Assembly (NCBI GenBank): GCA_039519185.1
Contig: CM076848.1
Location: 54,586,778-54,650,777, forward strand
Direction of reading: 5' to 3'
DNA from: Astragalus membranaceus
Taxonomy: Eukaryota > Streptophyta > Magnoliopsida > Fabales > Fabaceae
Length of the DNA stretch: 64,000 nucleotides
Made by a program: the position numbers and the translations under genes. This document shows positions 36,454 through 49,413 of this stretch, piece after piece. Within the stretch, counting starts at the first letter, position 1; every line of letters begins with the position of its first letter. The notes under the pieces are model-generated. The model searched no databases. It was not told where the DNA came from and was given only the letters and a program-made list of their open reading frames with translations.

Positions 36454-37436
36454 TATATGTGTATTAGAACAACTCTATTAATGTGTTACTAAATAATTTA
36501 CTCTAATTTTATTTTAATTAATTTAAATAAATAAAATAATTACAATATAATTTGTTTTTAATAATTAGAAACATTTTATATCATATTAATTTTACTTTTT
36601 TAACAAATATATATTACTAATTCGTATTTATTTTATTTAAAAAATATAAACAACAAATATTAACTACAATCTAATCTAAAAATTATACAACAAATTTAAT
36701 TTATTTATTTTTTCAAATTATTTCAATAAATAAACAAAATAATTAATATTTATAATTCGTATTATATTATATTATATTATATAATATTTCGTATTTATAT
36801 AATACTATTATTATATTATATAATAATTCGTATTTATTTTTTACTTTTTACTTTTTTATTTTAAAAAATTCTTATATTATATACTATTATATTTTATAAT
36901 AATTCGTATTTATTTTTTTAAAATACATAAACAACCAATATTAATTACAATCTAATTTTTATACAGCAAATTAAATTTATCTATTTTTTTAACAAAAACA
37001 TATAAACTAGCAACATCAAATAAGTTTTTACTAAATACTAATAATATCTATAAGTCCGGTAGTGAAGAGAAGTGTCTGACTTGACGCTAATTCCAGATTC
37101 CTTCGAATAAATTTTCGACCAAACTCCAAAGAATAGCTAACAAAATAATTTCAGAAGTATCAGAAGTATTAATTAAACAATAAAAGAAAATGGAGAAAAA
37201 TATGAAGGAAAGAGGAAGGAAGTATCATACCTATATGCTGCTTGATGAACCGACGAACAAAGAAATAGGAGAGAATGGGCAGCAAGAGAAGAATGGAGAG
37301 AATTGGAGAGAAATAGTGTAGTTTTTAGTTTAGAAAAAAATGGAGAGAATAGAGTGATTTTCGGGTGGAGAGAGTAGGGAGTGAGAAATGTCTCAATATA
37401 TAGAGCTTCTCAAACGGCTATAATTTTAAAATACGG
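36452..37436 (-). other. 5' leader and intron region of the element A transposase
   Basis: Very AT-rich DNA between the ATG at 36378 and the promoter. Near 37230 the minus strand has an exon-like leader ending ATAG|GTATGATAC, a likely 5'-UTR splice donor. A TATATATT box at 37402-37395 and a pyrimidine-rich leader just downstream of it fit the start of transcription. Element C has the same layout at 56219-57150. Confidence 0.5.
37395..37402 (-). promoter_or_regulatory. TATA box of element A transposase
   Basis: The minus strand reads CTCTATATATTGAGAC, placed between the subterminal repeats and a pyrimidine-rich leader, as in element C. Confidence 0.5.
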
Positions 37437-37556
37437 AAATATCCGCCGGAAATGGTTCTTATCGGCGGATTCGGTCAAACGAGTCAAAATGATTTCCTAG
37501 ACGCTAATCCACCAGAAATGGATCTTACCGGTGGATCTTCTACATACCGACGGATC

Positions 37557-38163
37557 CACTACAAGAAAAACTGATTTTTCCGGCCAGGACTTTTCGGAAA
37601 AATTTCTGGCGGATTTTAGGATTTATCGGCGGATTTTTTTTCCTCCGCAACCTTTCCGGCGGATTTGTGTCTACGAATTTTTTTTTAAAAATTCTGCCGG
37701 TAAGGTCATTTCCGACGGATAGTTAAAAGAACCGCCAATTTTGAATTTCAAATATCCGCCGGAAATGCGTGAAAATCCGCCGGAAATGACAACCTGACTA
37801 AAATCCACCGAAAACGTCATTTTCGGCGGATTGTTTTGAAAAAAGCGGGGGATTTGATTTTTGAAAATCTGCCGGAAATCCTTGAAAATCCTCCGGAAAT
37901 CCCCTGACCCCCTAAAATCCGCCGGATTTGATTTCCCACACCCCTCCCTACTCACCCCCAAACCCCCTAAAACCCAAAAATACCCCTAACTCAAAAACAC
38001 TCTTTCTCCCTCTTAAACCCCTCACACCCCCTCACACCCACCAAAAACACACCCAGCCGAAACCCTCTCCTTCTCCCTCTCCCTCACCCTCTTCGACTTC
38101 TCCCTCTCCCAAACCCACTCAATCTTCGATTTTAACCTTCAAACTCATTTTCAGAACATAAGG
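37557..38163 (+). mobile_element. left terminal region and leader of CACTA element B
   Basis: Starts CACTACAAGAAAAACTG at 37557 and carries more than ten CCGCCGGAAAT or ATTTCCGGCGG motifs to 37930. A C-rich and pyrimidine-rich leader follows (CCCTCTCC, CTTCGACTTC). The leader ends CAGAACATAAG|GTACACG if the retrotransposon at 38164 is taken out, which is a good splice donor split by the insertion. The motif family is that of elements A and C, so the three are close relatives. No right end of B could be identified. Confidence 0.7.
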
Positions 38164-38435
38164 TGTAAACACTCGATTTTAACCGGTATTTTTCATTTTT
38201 TGGTAAAAAATCCCAAAAATATGTCATTTTGCGCTTTTTTAGATTTTATCGTTCACACGTGCCATTTGGCGCTTGTTGGCGATTTGGTATTGTTTTGTTA
38301 TTATTAATTGGTTTTTTTTTTAGTAGAACTCGTTTTAAGCGAAAAAACCTTAAATCAAAAAAATCTGTTTTAACCTTAAATATTATTTTTTTGTTACACA
38401 TTAAAAATTAAAAAAACATAGAAAACGAAAATTAA

Positions 38436-38490
<55 letters not shown>

Positions 38491-40732
38491 GAAACAAAAA
38501 TTAAATAACAGCACATGGTATCTTCTATCTTTGGCTAAAAGTTGCAACATCTTTCATCATGGTTTAGTTTTTTTTACTGAGAGTGTACTACACTTTTATG
38601 CATGCAAATCTTTTGACTATACAATGTTGCAAGTTGTGTACAAAAGACAGTACAATGGTACAATAAAACAAGAGAATAGGACAAGCTGTTGTAGCTTTAT
38701 AGGAAGGGATCGATGCTACATATGCTTCAAGTGGGAAGTCTTCTCTTTGCTATTCAAAATTGCTCTGCACCATATGCACCATCTGCAAAATCAAACAAGA
38801 AAATAAAGAAAGGTCAGTGGCAAGAATCAAAGCAGGCAGAAAACACAGCATCATAAATTAAGCATTTGAAAAAGACATCTCAAGAGCTACTAGCTGGCAT
38901 TTGCAAACAGAAAAAATGGGAATCCTCTATAAAATAGGCAAAATCGAAAATCAGAGGGGAGGAGGGGGGGAACCGTGAGGGTACTGGAAAAGAAAGAATT
39001 AACAACACAACAACACCACAACACACAGACAGAAAAAATGGATTCTTGAAAAAGTGTGAAGAGAGGAGGAAACAAACACACAGAGGAGAAGGGAGGATAA
39101 AAAAGAGCACTCACCACCTCCTCCTCCCCAACAACCAGCAACCGTCCCCTTCTCTCCACCCACCGCCACCACCACGTGACCACCATCGAAGCCACCCCAC
39201 CACCGCACCCTCACCCTCCGCCGTGAACCACCTTCCTTTTCTCTCTCCCCGCCCCTAACCACCAACAACCACCATCGCACCCCCCTCCTCTCTCTCCCTT
39301 CGGTTCTCTCTCTCACCACCCCAAAACCCCATCCACTACCGCGGACCACCGCCACCAAACGGCCGCCATCCAACCACCACCGCCCTCACCGCGAACAACC
39401 ACCACCACCATAGCCTCACACGTCTCACTCTCTCTCTTTCTCTCTCTCTCCTTTCCTCCTTTCTTTCCTTCTCATTTCATCCTCCCTCTCTCTCTCTCTC
39501 CACAATTTTCCTCTCTCTCTCCATGGCTGAAATTTCTTCTCTCTCTCCTCTGTTGTGGTGTTGCGGCTGAGAGAATGAGAGTTTAGAAATTAGGTTTTTT
39601 TTTATTCTGTGTTTTTACCTTATGTAGTCCAGGTTATACTTGTTTAATTTTTTTTTAAGTTTGGGTTACTTTTCGCACCCCACTATTTAACCCACACACC
39701 CCCTCAGAAGCCCATTTCTTTCAATAAAAAAAAAGAAAAAAAACGGACCAACTAGTCCTGGTCACTGTTTGCACCTCCCCTATGTTACTGTTACAACCCA
39801 TACGTTTTTTGGAGACTGCTGTTTACACCCCCTTATTTCACCGCGTCAGCCCCCCATTTTCGTTTTTTTTCTCCTTATTATTTCTTCACAAAATAAATTT
39901 TCCTTTTTACATAAAACCTATAAAAATTATAAAAATGGGTTCGGCTGATATGTACATCTTGTCGATCCCGGTTTAAGAGACTTTAGCCGTACGGCTTTGA
40001 TCTTAAACCCCTTCAAAAAATTAGAATCAATCAAAACACAACTTTTTTTTCTCAAGAAGAACTACGTAGCCTTTGATTCTCCGCTTCGGAGATACGTAGG
40101 AGCGGGGCTTCCCCGTCAAGCTAAATTAATTTTTTTTAATAAATAATCAACTTTTTTTCTTTAACACCTATTTTCCAAAAAAAACTAAAAAAAAAATGAG
40201 CTTGATTGAGATGTACATCTTGTTAACCTCACAATACTGGTTTATGAGACTTTAGCTGTACGGCTTTGTTCTTAAACCCCTTCAAAAATAAAATCAACCA
40301 ACCAACAAACTTTTTTTTCAGGAAGAACTACGTGACTCTTGAGTTCCTCATTGCACCCGAGGATACGTAGGAGCGGGGCATCCCCGTCAAGTCAAAATTT
40401 AAATTTTCTTAAATTGGTCCCTATTTTATTTATTTCTAAATAATTCTTTTTTTACTTTATTTATTTTTGGGTAAACAAATTTTCTAAACTTATTGATATG
40501 TTGCACAATCAAATTTAGGGTAACTGTCTTAGGACAGATGTATTAGGGGTGTAGTGGAATTTAGTTTTCGCCCTTCCCTACGCATAACCGACTCCCGAAT
40601 CCAATCTAGTTTACGCAGACCAAATAATTGTTAAGATAGGTTTTTCTCAATTTTTCCTATTAAATAAATTGGGTGGCGACTCCTAAAATAATTGATTTTT
40701 GAGCCGTCTACGTCGGGATCACGATCGCGACA
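38164..40732 (+). repeat. left LTR (2569 bp)
   Basis: Begins TGTAAACACTCG and ends GATCGCGACA. Contains an AAT-trinucleotide run (38437-38490), a C-rich CCACC/CACCACC block (39110-39420), a CT-rich block and two TACGTAG motifs. Compared by eye with the right LTR I see four substitutions plus length changes in homopolymers and in the AAT run. Confidence 0.95.
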
Positions 40733-40734
40733 GA

Positions 40735-40752
40735 TGGCGACTCCGCTGGGGA
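40735..40752 (+). other. primer-binding site
   Basis: TGGCGACTCCGCTGGGGA begins two bases after the left LTR, the position and style of a primer-binding site. The sequence is of the type described for Ogre/Tat elements as complementary to tRNA-Arg; I could not check it against tRNAs. Confidence 0.65.
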
Positions 40753-43700
40753 TAGGTGAGAGTCAAGCCTGTTATATTTGGTTGTGCAAAGGTCTATAAG
40801 GTACGTGCATTCGTTTACCCCTCTGTTCTTTTATTTATTTCTTTAGTTTTTTATGTATATTTTTATTTTATGCTTGATATAAACCCTAGGGTAGAAGACA
40901 CTTGATATTTTCGTCTGGTTGTTGTTTCTAATTATTTTTTTTTCTCTTTACTTATTTTATTAGAATTTGTTGTTTGTATGCTCTATTTACACACTGTACA
41001 TACACTGTGAGCACACACAGAGAGTTGAGCTCACACCGGAGCCACAAAAAACACATAGGTTAGAACGAGGATGAGTGGGACTCATTTTGGATGTACATCC
41101 TATGTGACTTCCATGAATTCCTCATCTAGAGTACGATTCTTCTGTGCGGATATCCACATTTTGGATGTACATCCTATTGTGGTCTATCTTCCAGAAGGGT
41201 ACTTGACTCTAGAGACCTTAAAGATTCATAGGTTATAACAGCCAACCTTTGTGAGTGTTCACTGTAGAAGAAACACTAGATCTATAAGGTCCAAAAACCA
41301 ATAGTATGGGTTTATTCCTCTCATACGGTTTATTCCTCACAAAGGGAGCTATTTTATCACATAGCTTTATTCTTGGTTGTACATCCTTTTTCTTTCTCTC
41401 ATACGGTTTATTCCTCTCTGGAAAAAAAAAAATCAATAAAAATCATATCGCATTTCATGCATAAAAAGCATAAAAAAATCATGTCGCATTTGTTGTATAA
41501 AAAATGGTGCACTTCATCTTGCGTTATGTCGCATGTCATTGAAAAGCATAAATTTATTTGCATTTTCCTTTGCATGAGTTTTCAGAAAAAAAAATATTTT
41601 TCTACATGTGGTGCGCATCTTCATTGCATCGTCATTCTACAAAATTTCTCCATAATTCATGTTTTTCTTTGCTTGTATATAAAAATCCATGCATGTTATG
41701 CATCCTTCCATTAGTGAATAAAACAAAATACATTTGTCAATCCACATAGCATCCCTTGACAGAAGAAAAAAACCGCATTACATTTCATCCATAAAGCATC
41801 ATGTCGCATTCTAAGAAAAATGTTTGCATATAGAGGGGCATTCTAGGTCAAAAAATATAGCTTTTCTTATTGAGCATTAGGTCAGTGTCTTTGAAAAGTA
41901 TAATTTTCTCCACATTTAATACTTTTCACGGAATAAATTCTAGAAAAAAAATATTTTTGCATTCTCATAGGTAAATAAAAAAAATCACATTGTCATTCAT
42001 CATTCATCACAGTCTATTCTCTTTCAAACTTGCATGGATTTTGACTATCGCTTCTTAGGATAGATACTTTCATGCATAACAAAATACATACACTTTCATA
42101 ACATAACACCCTAAAAAATTATCCACATTTCATTTTTTCTTTGCATATAAATAAAACAAGTCGCATAGTTAATCCCCAAGCTGCATGACATATTTCCTTT
42201 AAATAAATACCAATTAGGAAATTGCATTGCGTTTCATGCATAAAAACAATTCAAAAAATGTATGAAAATAAAAATTTCTCTCTATTGCATTGTCGCATGT
42301 TGTCCATATCTTAGGAGTAAGTGCATCAAAGTGTATTGTCGTTTGTAAATCTTTATAATAGGTTTTCTAAAATAAAGTAAAAAAAGTAGGTGTATTACAT
42401 GTATAAAAGGCATTAAAAATTGTGTTGCATCCCGGAAAAATATTGCCTACATATTGGGTGCATTTTCATCGATATCCATCATTCATCGTAGTTCATGCAC
42501 TTTCATAGCATAACATCATCAAATATTCTCATATTTCATTTTTTTTCTTTGCATATACATAAAATCGTTGTTGCCTGTTGTGCATACTTCCATGTGTAAA
42601 TAAAAAAAATCACATTGTCATTCCCCAATATTCATAGCATGTCTCCTTTAGATAACCACAAAAAAATTGCGTTTCACTTCTCGCATAAAGAAAATAAAAA
42701 AACATTACAAAACAAATGCATATTGCATCTTAGGACGTGTTTGCATACATAAAATATACCCATGCACTCCATAGCATCATTTTTTCTGGACACATTTTCA
42801 TTTGTCATAATTTTTCTTGAAATAAAGAATTTTAAAAGTCATTGAGTGTCCATCCACATTTTTTTCACAAGAGAAAGTTGAATTTTGTGTGCTCGCATCA
42901 ATATAGATACCAATCAAGCTTTGACTCGTGGAATCAGATCATTATTTTGAGACTTGTTGGAAAGAGGCGTAAGGAAGTGTACTGAGTGGGAAGATTTCAT
43001 GGGGCATTCAAAAAGTGAAGGGAGACATAAGGTTGGGAATTAGTTCTTGAACTAAAAGCAAAAAAAAAATATGATTGTCATTAGCGCTTTGTAATCATGT
43101 TGTTTAAAGTCAAGTTGGCTTTGTTGAAGCTTTATACTAATGAATTTGCATGGACTTAAAAGCTCTTTCCCATTCTTTACCCTCATTATCCCTTAAGATT
43201 TGGTCCCCAATCCATTGATTGCCTCATGTGATAATTCTCGAAGCCCTTTTGTGTGTGTCATTCGAGGATGAGCTGGCGAATGGATGTCGGTTTTGAAATG
43301 TCCAGTTCCCCAAAAAAAAAACTGCAAAAAAAAAGCAAAGAAAAAAGACAAAAAAGAAGAAAAAGAAATAAAGAGCAAAGAATGCGTAAATGAGTGAATG
43401 TTATTTCGAAATTAAATTTTTGAAAATATGGAATCATTACTTGAAATGTAGAGTGGCAATTTTTCTCTATCCCAAAACGAACCCTTGCTGTCCCCTTTGA
43501 GCCTGTAATTTCCTTTCATTAAACCCTGGACAAGGATCGACCCTCAGTGAAATTTAGTGCATTTAGATTTCCAAAGGTACAATGAGATAAAAGGAAAAAT
43601 AAAGCCCGCAAGACTGAAAACTTGTATAGGCAGTCTTGGCAAAAATTAGGGCATAAAAGAAAGAGAATGAGAGTCATAAATGAAGAAGAGGTGAATGATG

Positions 43701-43860
43701 AAATCAACTATGCCAAATTAGAAAGAAGTGAAAAATGAAAAAAAAAGGGCGAAAGAGTAGAGAAGCGAAAAAAAATCAAAATCATGTAAGGAGAACGGAT
43801 GGGTTTGACAAGAAAAATGGAATGTTTCGGAGCCCCATAGGAAATTGAATGCACTAAAGA
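40753..43860 (+). other. non-coding interior of the Tat/Ogre-like element, 5' half
   Basis: No open frame of protein-like composition is seen. GGATGTACATCC palindromes occur at 41088-41099 and 41164-41175. From 41440 to 42800 there are many degenerate blocks with GCATAAAAA, TGTCGCAT, CATTTTCAT and CATAGCAT, which look like an old tandem family. It probably served as packaging or leader RNA of a defective element. Confidence 0.55.
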
Positions 43861-45010
43861 TCATTGATCCTTTTAACCCATAAATCATTTTTTGAGCCTC
43901 CAAATCCTTTTTCTCTTAACCCATAACCCATGAAAGAGGTTCTTGAGCCTTCTAACCCTTTTCGTCCTAACCCATAACCCATGAAAGAGGTTCTTGAGCC
44001 TTCTAACCCCATTTTTCTTAACCTTATAACCCATAGCCACATTACAAGCCTCTAAAAATCCACTCCAATCGATGAATGATTGTTTTCATTTTCATAATGT
44101 TAATTTTGAGATAAATCATTTATTTTCTTTTAACTATTCTTTGCTCTAAAAAAAGGAACAATAAGAAAGTGAAAAAAGGAATGAGACTCGCTAGATCGAA
44201 AACCCGAAAGGGCGGTCTAGGCAAAAGTTAGGGTCTTAAAAAAAAAAATTGAATCGAAGCCCGCTAGACTGAAAACCTGCAAGAGCAGTCTAGGCAAAAA
44301 TTAGGGCACAAAAGGGGAACCAGGCTACATGTGAGAAGTTTATGTTTGGCATGTTCATTCACTAGCGTAATCTCTTCCTTTCGAGTCTAACAGAATGACA
44401 CATTGGGGCAATTTTTTGTGGTTTGAGGTAACCTTGGGAGTCTCAAGAAATCCCACTCCGAGGCAGCAAAATTTTTGCACAATCCTTCATGAGTCAAACT
44501 TTTCTTGCTATACCAGTTCAGTCTCCTCTCTGGCTAATGCCTTTCACCAATACTGGGGTAAGCACTTGGCAAAACGTTCATGGGTCAAACTTTGTGTGCC
44601 ATGTTATTATAGTATCATCCCAGGGGCAATACCGTACACCAACTGGGGCAAAAGTTTTATATGACCCTTTAATGAGTCCAACTTCGCTTGCTACACCAGC
44701 GTAATCTTCTCTCGGGGTAACGTCTTTTCAGTAAACTGGGGCAAAAATGTTGCAAGACCTCACACCATTCAAACAATGTTTGACACACCTGTGTAGTCTC
44801 TCCTCAGGGCAATGCTTTTAACCGATACTGGGGCAAAATTTTTGCAATAACTTTTTGTGAGTCAAACTCTGCTTTCTAACATCAGTGTTATCTCCTCTTT
44901 GAGAACATCATTTTCCACATAAGGGAAAATCTTCTGCAAACCCTTTCATAAGTCCAACTTGGGTTGCTTACACCAAGTAGTCATTCCTTTTGTGTAAAAC
45001 ATCTTACTAA
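43860..45010 (+). repeat. two local tandem repeat families in the retrotransposon interior
   Basis: At 43870-44040 a roughly 55-60 bp unit with AACCCATAACCCATGAAAGA and GGTTCTTGAGCCTTCTAACC is repeated about three times. At 44395-45000 a roughly 100-120 bp unit with ACTGGGGCAAAA, GAGTCAAACTT and ACCAGTGTAATCTCCTCTC recurs five or six times with much divergence. A GACTGAAAACNTG...GCAGTCTNGGCAAAA motif also recurs at 43610, 44200 and 44270. Confidence 0.65.
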
Positions 45011-45654
45011 TTTCTACCAAGTAAGTTGCCTAGGTAAATAGAAATGCTCAAAAAGATTAACCTCGAGGCAAGCCTAATCACTTTTCCCAACCATCTCTGT
45101 TTCTTCCCGTCTTCCTCACTTTGCAAAACAGCATTCACTTCCAAACCTTCAAAAAAAAAAACCAAAACAAACAATCCAGAAACACAAAAAAGCCCGGCTT
45201 ATTAATGCCCGTGAATCTATGCATACTCATTAGGTAATGCTTCAAAAATAGTCAACTGGGAATCATTGATATGATTTAGAGCGCTAACGACAATCTGTGA
45301 GGAAGGGTAAAATTGGAATGTGTCATGCTTTGGAGGATGAGGATCGTAAAAGAGATCTGACAAGACAAAGATAATGATAAGTTTCCAGCCGAGGACAAGC
45401 TTGATTGTTTTCAAATAAAACATGCACGGAAACATATTCTCAGCAAATATAACCTTTAGAACATGTCCATCTCTATGCGCATGCGTAACTCATACATTTC
45501 ATGTCATAACATGCATACAATCCATATCAAACCATGTATTCCACTTCATGACAAGAAGCATGTGTTTTTCCAGTCTCTTTGTGAATAAAGTAATAATAAT
45601 AAAAAATAGAGTCATTCAAAGCAAGACATGAATTGCATTTAATTTCCCTTCCAT

Positions 45655-46650
45655 GCTACGGTTTAGCCCCAGCACTGGTCATTTTGATTTTGTACTACGG
45701 TTTAGCCCTGGTACTGCCATTTTAAGTTTTTGTGCTATCGGTTACGCCCTGGCACTGCATGCTATCGGCTCCGCCCTGGCATCGCATTTTTAAGTTTTGT
45801 GCTATCGGTTACGCCCTGGCACTGCATGCTATCGGTTACGCCCTGGCATCGCATTTTTAAGTTTTGTGCTATCGGTCGCGCCCTGGTACTGCATGCTATC
45901 GGTTACGCCCTGGCATCGCATTTTAAGTTTTGTGCTATCGGTTACGCCCTGGCACTGCATGCTATCGGTTACGCCCTGGCATCGCATTTTTAATTTTGTG
46001 CTACCGGTCTCGCCCTGGCATTGTCTTTAATTTTGTGCTATCGGTCTCGCCCTGGCATTGTCTTTAATTTTTCTGCTATCGGTCTCGCCCTGGCATTGTC
46101 TTTAATTTTTGTGCTATCGGTCTCGCCCTGGCATTGTCTTTAATTTTGTGCTATCGGTCTCGCCCTGGGATTGTCTTTAATTTTTCTGCTATCGGTCTCG
46201 CCCTGGCATTGTCTTTAATTTTTCTGCTATCGGTCTCGCCCTGGCATTGTCTTTAATTTTTCTGCTATCGGTCTCGCCCTGGCATTGTCTTTAATTTTTC
46301 TGCTATCGGTCTCGCCCTGGCAATGTCTTTAATTTTGTGCTATCGGTCTCGCCCTGGCATTGTCTTTAATTTTCCTGCTATCGGTCTCGCCCTGGCATTG
46401 TCTTTAATTTTGTGCTATCGGGTACGCCCTGGCATCGCATTTTTAGTTTTGTGCTATCGGTTACACCCTGGCACTACATGCTATGGGTTGCGCCCTGGCA
46501 CTGCACTTATTCTTTCATGCTATCGGTTACGCCCTGGCATTGTCTTATTCTTTTCATGCTACCTGTTTAGCCCTGGCATTGTCTTTAAAGTTAGTGCTAT
46601 CGATTCAGCTCTGGCACATGTCTCTCATGCCACTGGTCCTGCCCTGGCAT
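45655..46650 (+). repeat. minisatellite (27-40 bp unit) before the 3' LTR
   Basis: More than 25 copies of a unit built on GCTATCGGTCTCGCCCTGGC plus ATTGTCTTTAATTTTT. An outer variant with GGTTACGCCCTGGCACTGCA alternates 27- and 40-bp spacing at both edges, and the central copies are almost identical at 37-38 bp. Long repetitive frames across it are not genes. Confidence 0.95.
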
Positions 46651-46806
46651 TTCGCTCTTCTTTAGTTATTAGTATCAATTCAACCTTTTCACGCCGCATT
46701 CTCACATGTCACCGATTAAACTCGAGGTTCATGTCTGTACTTATTCCTTACTTTGATAATACAACAAAGCTTGGTTTTTTGTATTATATCGTAAGAAATT
46801 AAGCAC

Positions 46807-46817
46807 AGAGGGGCAAC
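46807..46817 (+). other. polypurine tract
   Basis: AGAGGGGCAAC lies immediately before the right LTR, the place of plus-strand priming. Confidence 0.65.
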
Positions 46818-47088
46818 TGTAAACACTCGATTTTAACCGGTATTTTTCATTTTTTGGTAAAAAATCCCAAAAATATGTCATTTTGCGCTTTTTTAGATTT
46901 TATCGTTCACACGTGCCATTTTGCGCTTGTTGGCGATTTGGTATTGTTTTGTTATTATTAATTGGTTTTTTTTTAGTAGAACTCGTTTTAAGCGAAAAAA
47001 CCTTAAATCAAAAAAATCTGTTTTAACCTTAAATATTATTTTTTTGTTACACATTAAAAATTAAAAAAACATAGAAAACGAAAATTAA

Positions 47089-47170
<82 letters not shown>

Positions 47171-49413
47171 GAAACAATAATTAAATAACAGCACATGGTA
47201 TCTTCTATCTTTGGCTAAAAGTTGCAACATCTTTCATCATGGTTTAGTTTTTTTTACTGAGAGTGTACTACACTTTTATGCATGCAAATCTTTTGACTAT
47301 ACAATGTTGCAAGTTGTGTACAAAAGACAGCACAATGGTACAATAAAACAAGAGAATAGGACAAGCTGTTGTAGCTTTATAGGAAGGGATCGATGCTACA
47401 TATGCTTCAAGTGGGAAGTCTTCTCTTTGCTATTCAAAATTGCTCTGCACCATATGCACCATCTGCAAAATCAAACAAGAAAATAAAGAAAGGTCAGTGG
47501 AAAGAATCAAAGCAGGCAGAAAACACAGCATCATAAATTAAGCATTTGAAAAAGACATCTCAAGAGCTACTAGCTGGCATTTGCAAACAGAAAAAATGGG
47601 AATCCTCTATAAAATAGGCAAAATCGAAAATCAGAGGGGAGGAGGGGGGGAACCGTGAGGGTACTGGAAAAGAAAGAATTAACAACACAACAACACCACA
47701 ACACACAGACAGAAAAAATGGATTCTTGAAAAAGTGTGAAGAGAGGAGGAAACAAACACACAGAGGAGAAGGGAGGATAAAAAAGAGCACTCACCACCTC
47801 CTCCTCCCCAACAACCAGCAACCGTCCCCTTCTCTCCACCCACCGCCACCACCACGTGACCACCATCGAAGCCACCCCACCACCGCACCCTCACCCTCCG
47901 CCGTGAACCACCTTCCTTTTCTCTCTCCCCGCCCCTAACCACCAACAACCACCATCGCACCCCCCTCCTCTCTCTCCCTTCGGTTCTCTCTCTCACCACC
48001 CCAAAACCCCATCCACTACCGCGGACCACCGCCACCAAACGGCCGCCATCCAACCACCACCGCCCTCACCGCGAACAACCACCACCACCATAGCCTCACA
48101 CGTCTCACTCTCTCTCTTTCTCTCTCTCTCCTTTCCTCCTTTCTTTCCTTCTCATTTCATCCTCCCTCTCTCTCTCTCTCCACAATTTTCCTCTCTCTCT
48201 CCATGGCTGAAATTTCTTCTCTCTCTCCTCTGTTGTGGTGTTGCGGCTGAGAGAATGAGAGTTTAGAAATTAGGTTTTTTTTTATTCTGTGTTTTTACCT
48301 TATGTAGTCCAGGTTATACTTGTTTAATTTTTTTTTAAGTTTGGGTTACTTTTCGCACCCCACTATTTAACCCACACACCCCCTCAGAAGCCCATTTCTT
48401 TCAATAAAAAAAAAGAAAAAAAACGGACCAACTAGTCCTGGTCACTGTTTGCACCTCCCCTATGTTACTGTTACAACCCATACGTTTTTTGGAGACTGCT
48501 GTTTACACCCCCTTATTTCACCGCGTCAGCCCCCCATTTTCGTTTTTTTTTCTCCTTATTATTTCTTCACAAAATAAATTTTCCTTTTTACATAAAACCT
48601 ATAAAAATTATAAAAATGGGTTCGGCTGATATGTACATCTTGTCGATCCCGGTTTAAGAGACTTTAGCCGTACGGCTTTGATCTTAAACCCCTTCAAAAA
48701 ATTAGAATCAATCAAAACACAACTTTTTTTTCTCAAGAAGAACTACGTAGCCTTTGATTCTCCGCTTCGGAGATACGTAGGAGCGGGGCTTCCCCGTCAA
48801 GCTAAATTAATTTTTTTTAATAAATAATCAACTTTTTTTCTTTAACACCTATTTTCCAAAAAAAACTAAAAAAAAAATGAGCTTGATTGAGATGTACATC
48901 TTGTTAACCTCACAATACTGGTTTATGAGACTTTAGCTGTACGGCTTTGTTCTTAAACCCCTTCAAAAATAAAATCAACCAACCAACAAACTTTTTTTTC
49001 AGGAAGAACTACGTGACTCTTGAGTTCCTCATTGCACCCGAGGATACGTAGGAGCGGGGCATCCCCGTCAAGTCAAAATTTAAATTTTCTTAAATTGGTC
49101 CCTATTTTATTTATTTCTAAATAATTCTTTTTTTACTTTATTTATTTTTGGGTAAACAAATTTTCTAAACTTATTGATATGTTGCACAATCAAATTTAGG
49201 GTAACTGTCTTAGGACAGATGTATTAGGGGTGTAGTGGAATTTAGTTTTCGCCCTTCCCTACGCATAACCGACTCCCGAATCCAATCTAGTTTACGCAGA
49301 CCAAATAATTGTTAAGATAGGTTTTTCTCAATTTTTCCTATTAAATAAATTGGGTGGCGACTCCTAAAATAATTGATTTTTGAGCCGTCTACGTCGGGAT
49401 CACGATCGCGACA
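46818..49413 (+). repeat. right LTR (2596 bp)
   Basis: Same sequence as the left LTR except for about four substitutions and a longer AAT run (47088-47170), which explains most of its 27 extra bases. Followed by the TAAGG duplication. Confidence 0.95.

Larger units (their letters stand above)
38164..49413 (+). mobile_element. young non-autonomous LTR retrotransposon, Tat/Ogre-like
   Basis: An 11.25-kb element has two long LTRs, a perfect 5-bp duplication TAAGG (38159-38163, 49414-49418), a primer-binding site right after the left LTR and a purine-rich tract right before the right LTR. The roughly 6.1-kb interior contains no gag, protease, RT or integrase and is built of several local repeat families. 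It must therefore be mobilised in trans, like LARD-type elements. The lineage call rests on the LTR motifs, the tRNA-Arg-like primer site described for Ogre/Tat elements, and the tandem-repeat-rich 3' region; it is an inference. Confidence 0.85.

Noticed and set aside
38880..39373. Open frames rich in R, G, V, W or in P, H, S, duplicated at 47560-48053
   Set aside because: They lie in the C-rich and CT-rich block of both LTRs, overlap on both strands and have compositional bias only.
44395..46650. CRISPR-like regular repeats
   Set aside because: The units are directly adjacent tandem repeats without unique spacers, in a eukaryotic retrotransposon, and there are no cas genes.
45730..46802. 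Repetitive open frames (CYRLRPGTA-type) that look like a repeat protein
   Set aside because: They follow the 27-40 bp minisatellite in several frames at once, have no conserved start, and lie in the untranslated part of a retrotransposon.
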